DNA of 5,999 bases from Ignavibacteriales bacterium (GTDB lineage Bacteria; Bacteroidota; Ignavibacteria; Ignavibacteriales; Melioribacteraceae). Each line of letters starts with the position of its first letter. Position 1 is the first letter of the stretch. Under the pieces are notes generated by a model. The model was not told the origin of the DNA. It saw only the letters and a list, made by a program, of their open reading frames with translations, and searched no databases. Of the stretch, positions 5,818 to 5,999 are shown piece after piece. The stretch covers positions 1 to 5,999 of the forward strand of contig JAGVBL010000308.1 of the NCBI GenBank assembly GCA_020059785.1. Reading direction: 5' to 3'. The position numbers and the translations under genes were made by a program.

Positions 5818-5999
5818 ATGCTAAAACAACTTTTATTCTCACTTCTTTTTATTCAGCCGGTAATTTCATCGGCACAAACAGATACTATTAAAACAACTCT
5901 CAACGAAATTGTGGTCTCTGCAACACGAACCGAAACACCTTATTATAATGTTGCAAGCTCTGTTTCAATTATAACCGCCGAACAGATTGCGCAAAGACA
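5818..5999 (+). CDS. btuB: TonB-dependent outer-membrane receptor, probable vitamin B12 transporter (3' part beyond window)
   Basis: This is the N-terminus of a TonB-dependent receptor that would bring cobalamin across the outer membrane using TonB energy. Sixty residues are visible. Residues 1-19 form a signal peptide (MLKQLLFSLLFIQ, then VISSA before Q20). A TonB box-like segment NEIVVSATRTE (29-39) follows, and the start of the plug domain continues as VASSVSIITAEQIAQR. Receptors of this family are typically around 600-700 residues, so about nine tenths lies outside the window. The assignment as receptor rests on the TonB box and plug start; the B12 substrate rests mainly on the cobalamin riboswitch directly upstream. 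AAGGAG at 5804-5809 supports the start. Genes for the BtuCDF importer or cobalamin salvage often follow such receptors, but none can be seen here. Confidence 0.88.
   Translation, partial: MLKQLLFSLLFIQPVISSAQTDTIKTTLNEIVVSATRTETPYYNVASSVSIITAEQIAQR

Overview
The window most likely comes from a member of the Ignavibacteria (Ignavibacteriota, in the wider Bacteroidetes/Chlorobi group). The clearest sign is the C-terminal type IX secretion sorting domain of the 3512-5002 protein, whose NYPNPFNPTTKIKYSIPE motif is very typical of that lineage. The Bacteroidetes-like SdhC/SdhA/SdhB sequences and the AT-rich intergenic DNA agree with this. The placement is inferred from sequence style, not from a database search.

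Layout: positions 1-3226 hold a minus-strand operon, sdhC-sdhA-sdhB, for respiratory complex II (succinate:menaquinone oxidoreductase). sdhB runs off the left edge of the window. Each gene overlaps the next by ATGA, and each start has a good Shine-Dalgarno sequence. Positions 3227-3511 hold the operon's probable promoter region and, at 3452-3478, an intrinsic terminator for the next gene upstream. Positions 3512-5002 (minus) encode a secreted protein of 496 residues with seven FG-GAP-like calcium-binding repeats and a T9SS sorting domain; its function is unknown.

Positions 5003-5817 form a long intergenic region between divergent genes. It contains (i) a short element with perfect 9-bp terminal inverted repeats and a perfect 9-bp direct repeat outside them, which looks like a MITE insertion; (ii) a plausible promoter; (iii) a cobalamin riboswitch with conserved core and B12 box, unusually enlarged by a 124-nt hairpin insert; and (iv) an expression platform in which a GCGGGT loop can kiss the aptamer's CCCGC loop, with competing pairings reaching the ribosome-binding site. 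The riboswitch leads into positions 5818-5999, the start of a TonB-dependent outer-membrane receptor (btuB-like) with signal peptide and TonB box.

The genes serve three separate jobs: central respiration (sdhCAB), a secreted or surface beta-propeller protein, and B12 uptake repressed by B12 through the riboswitch. I do not see a wholly new system. The points most worth a second look are the enlarged riboswitch with its switchable leader and the small transposon-like element beside it.
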